Of a DNA stretch of 7,692 nucleotides, positions 5,255-7,692 are shown in pieces (position 1 is the stretch's first letter; each line of letters starts with the position of its first letter). The notes beneath the pieces were generated by a model. That model saw only the letters and a program-made list of their open reading frames with translations. It did no database searches and was not told the DNA's origin. The DNA is from Sphingomonadales bacterium (GTDB lineage Bacteria; Pseudomonadota; Alphaproteobacteria; Sphingomonadales; Sphingomonadaceae). The stretch lies in the NCBI GenBank assembly GCA_013298745.1, contig JAAFIT010000103.1, positions 1 through 7,692 of the forward strand, given 5' to 3'. The translations under genes and the position numbers were made by a program.

Positions 5255-7692
5255 ATGAAAAGCCTGTTTTTGCTGTCGGTTGCGGCGATCGTGTCGCCGG
5301 CCCTGTCTGGCACGGCACAGGCCCAGACGGCGGCTGCCGACGCCGTCGACAACAATGAAATCATCGTCACCGCCACCCGCCGCAGCCAGGCGCTGTCCGA
5401 TGTGCCGATCGCGGTCAGCGCCGTCAGCGCCGAACAGCTGCAGAATTCCGGCGGCACCGATATCCGCCAGCTGAACCAGCTCGCCCCATCGTTGCTGGTT
5501 TCGTCTGCCACCAATGAATCGAACGGCGCGGCGCGGATCCGCGGCATCGGCACCGTCGGCGAAAACCCCGGGCTTGAATCGTCGGTCGCGGTCTTCATCG
5601 ATGGCGTCTATCGCAGCCGCACCGGCGTCGGCCTGACCGACCTTGGCCCCTTGGAAGGCATTGAAGTGCTGCGCGGCCCGCAGGGCACGCTGTTCGGCCG
5701 CAACGCCTCGGCCGGTTTGCTCAACATCACCACCGCCAAGCCGAAGTTCGAATTCGGTGGCCAGGGCGAAGTCAGCTACGGAAATTTCAACAACATCCGC
5801 GTCATGGGCAGCCTGACGGGGCCGATCGCCGGCGACAAGATCGCCTTCCGGCTTGATGGCCTTTACAACAAGCGCGATGGCTTCGTCACCGATACGGTCT
5901 CGGGTCGCAAGCTCAACGATCGCGATCGTTTCCTTGTCCGCGGCCAGCTGTTGATCAACCCCAACGACGATCTCAGCATCCGCCTGATCGGCGATTACAA
6001 CCAGAAGAACGAGGAATGCTGCGCCGCCGCCATTCTGGCGCCGCTGCAGAATCTGTCGCGCGATGCCAACGGCAATGTCGTCTCGTCGCCCAACACCATC
6101 GCCGCGCTCGTGCGCAGCCTTGGCGGCGTCTACAATGTGCCGACCGACGGCCGCAAATATCTCTATCAGACCGCGCTCACCCCCGGCGTCGGCTATGGCC
6201 AGCGCACCCGTGACTGGGGCCTGTCGGCCGAAGCGAATTGGGAATTGGGACCTGGCACGCTGACCTCGATCACCGGCTATCGCGAGTTCCGCAACCAGTC
6301 CGGCCAGGATGCCGATTTCAACAAGATCGACCTTCTCCAGCGCAGCGACCAGAACCGCAAGTTCCAGACCTTCAGCCAGGAACTGCGCTATCAGGGCACG
6401 GCGTTCGATGATCGGCTCGATTATCTTGTCGGCGGCTATTACGCCCATGAAACGCTGCGCACCGACGATGATCTGAAATATGGCGCCGATTTCGAGCGTT
6501 ACTACAACGCCCAGTTCGCCGGGCTGACCGGCAGCCCCAACACACTCGGCCTGTTCTCCAACGCGATCGGTTATGTGCCGCCGGCCGGCCAGAGCCTGCT
6601 CAACGGCACCGGCATCGTCCAGGGCGGCTATTTCAAGCAGAAGAGCACCAACTACGCGTTCTTCACCCACAATGTCGTCAGCATCATCCCCGACAAGGTG
6701 CTGCTGACCCTCGGCCTGCGCTACACCAACGAGAAGAAGGAGCTGGAAAGCGTCTTCCTGTCGAACAACAATTTCTGCGGCGCGATGCGGCGCTATACCG
6801 GCTCGCTCGGTGCGCTCAACGCGCTGCGGCCGACGATCACGTCGGTGGCATGCGTCATCAACAACACGCCGGGGCCGAACTTCACATCGGGCATGCCGGG
6901 CACCGAGCGCAAGGAAGACGAATTCACCGGGACGGCAGTGCTGTCGGTCAAGCCGATCGATGATGTGCTGCTCTATGGCAGCTATTCGCGCGGCTACAAG
7001 GCGGGCGGGTTCAACCTCGATACCTCGGCGCTCAACGCTGCGGCACCATCGCCGTTCAACCTCCAGTTCGCCCAGGAAATCGTCAACGCCTTCGAAATCG
7101 GCGGCAAGCTCGATCTGCGCAGCTTCAAGTTCAACGTCGCTGCCTTCTACCAGAAGTTCGATGATTTCCAGTTGAACACCTTCAACGGCGTCAATTTCGA
7201 AGTCAGCAACATCGAAGGTTGCGGCGACGATCTCGGCGGCCGCGATCGCGATCTGATCGCCGGCAATTCAGCCTGCGCCGGCAAGCGCAAGGCCGGCGTG
7301 GTGTCAAAGGGTCTCGAACTTGAAGCCTTCTTCTTCCCGGTCGAGAATCTGACGATCAACAGCGGCATCACTTACACCGATACGCGCTACGCCGATCATC
7401 TGACCGGGTTGAACGGCGTGTCGCTGGCGCCGACGCTGTTCCAGTTGCCGGGGCAGATGCTGTCCAACGCATCGAAATATGTCGTGACCAGCGCCATCGC
7501 CTGGACGCCGAAGATCAACGAAACGCTGTCGGCGCTGGCCTATTTCGATTTCCGCTACACCTCCGAACTCAACACCGGGTCGGACCTTGACGCCGAAAAG
7601 CGCCAGCCCGGCTTCGCCGTCGCCAACGCCCGCATCGGCCTTTATGGCCCGGATCGGAAATGGGGGATCGAGTTCTGGGGCCAGAACATCTT
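5255..7692 (+). CDS. TonB-dependent outer-membrane receptor, 3'-partial
   Basis: The ATG at 5255 follows GGGGAG with six bases between. The frame is open without break to the window end: 812 residues, probably lacking only the last few tens, since the final beta-strand with its terminal aromatic residue has not been reached. Residues 1-23 form a signal peptide (MKSLFLLSVAAIV, cleavage likely after AQA). EIIVTA (35-40) is a TonB-box-like motif. The plug domain spans about 44-160, with PIAVSAVSAEQL (51-62), RIRGIG (94-99), VAVFIDGVYRSR (111-122) and LRGPQGTLFGRNASAG (139-154). The rest is a 22-strand-type barrel with alternating aromatic strands, such as LLYGSYSRGYKAGGFN near 573-588. The protein takes up a large or scarce ligand through the outer membrane, driven by TonB-ExbBD. 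The ligand is unknown; the divergent SDR may act on it. Six cysteines lie at 255/256, 508/533 and 656/674, probably in surface loops. Confidence 0.93.
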   Translation, partial: MKSLFLLSVAAIVSPALSGTAQAQTAAADAVDNNEIIVTATRRSQALSDVPIAVSAVSAEQLQNSGGTDIRQLNQLAPSLLVSSATNESNGAARIRGIGTVGENPGLESSVAVFIDGVYRSRTGVGLTDLGPLEGIEVLRGPQGTLFGRNASAGLLNITTAKPKFEFGGQGEVSYGNFNNIRVMGSLTGPIAGDKIAFRLDGLYNKRDGFVTDTVSGRKLNDRDRFLVRGQLLINPNDDLSIRLIGDYNQKNEECCAAAILAPLQNLSRDANGNVVSSPNTIAALVRSLGGVYNVPTDGRKYLYQTALTPGVGYGQRTRDWGLSAEANWELGPGTLTSITGYREFRNQSGQDADFNKIDLLQRSDQNRKFQTFSQELRYQGTAFDDRLDYLVGGYYAHETLRTDDDLKYGADFERYYNAQFAGLTGSPNTLGLFSNAIGYVPPAGQSLLNGTGIVQGGYFKQKSTNYAFFTHNVVSIIPDKVLLTLGLRYTNEKKELESVFLSNNNFCGAMRRYTGSLGALNALRPTITSVACVINNTPGPNFTSGMPGTERKEDEFTGTAVLSVKPIDDVLLYGSYSRGYKAGGFNLDTSALNAAAPSPFNLQFAQEIVNAFEIGGKLDLRSFKFNVAAFYQKFDDFQLNTFNGVNFEVSNIEGCGDDLGGRDRDLIAGNSACAGKRKAGVVSKGLELEAFFFPVENLTINSGITYTDTRYADHLTGLNGVSLAPTLFQLPGQMLSNASKYVVTSAIAWTPKINETLSALAYFDFRYTSELNTGSDLDAEKRQPGFAVANARIGLYGPDRKWGIEFWGQNI

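Noticed and set aside
5051..6670. A 539-codon open frame on the minus strand opposite the TonB-dependent receptor and the SDR gene upstream region
   Set aside because: Its product is a low-complexity Ala/Val/Ile/Gly/Asp-rich string with no motif, while the plus strand encodes a clear signal peptide, plug and barrel. Long antisense frames are common opposite GC-rich genes.
6919..6928. Ten-base match (AATTCACCGG) between the window start and the receptor gene
   Set aside because: Both copies encode (E)FTG in unrelated proteins and the match does not extend. It is a chance likeness, and the EcoRI-like window end is not evidence of a cloning junction.

Overview
The window is GC-rich DNA from a proteobacterium, most probably an alphaproteobacterium of the Sphingomonadales type. 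The evidence is the strong G/C preference at third codon positions, a large TonB-dependent receptor with a typical sphingomonad-style plug, a BigR/SqrR-type persulfide regulator, and an RTX-type secreted protein. This assignment is inference; there is no rRNA or marker gene in the window.

Layout: (1) The left end holds the 3' part of a gene for an RTX (haemolysin-type Ca2+-binding) protein with two separate nonapeptide arrays, each ending in the same capping module. (2) Facing it, with only 12 bp between the two stop codons, is a minus-strand gene for a Blh/ETHE1-like persulfide dioxygenase. (3) A short AT-rich divergent promoter region separates it from a plus-strand operon of three overlapping genes: an ArsR-family regulator with the BigR/SqrR cysteine pair, a YgaP-like membrane rhodanese, and a TauE/SafE-family anion (sulfite) exporter. 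(4) A 130-bp convergent gap is packed with short-loop GC hairpins. (5) A minus-strand classical short-chain dehydrogenase/reductase follows. (6) A 200-bp divergent gap separates it from a plus-strand TonB-dependent outer-membrane receptor that runs off the right end.

The central four genes form a coherent sulfide/persulfide detoxification unit. By family knowledge, persulfide dioxygenase turns glutathione persulfide into sulfite. The rhodanese can move sulfane sulfur, for example onto sulfite to give thiosulfate. TauE/SafE can export the sulfur oxyanion. The ArsR protein would derepress the unit when its two cysteines are bridged by sulfane sulfur. The divergent promoters appear to overlap around a single small palindrome, so one repressor could control both directions, and the regulator's own mRNA looks leaderless. 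The known relatives are the bigR-blh operon of plant-associated bacteria and ygaVP of Escherichia coli, so the parts are known. The particular divergent arrangement and the fused promoter/operator are the most informative local observations.

The SDR and the TonB-dependent receptor form a second, divergent pair whose substrate cannot be read from the sequence. No tRNA, rRNA, CRISPR array, insertion sequence or phage gene was seen.
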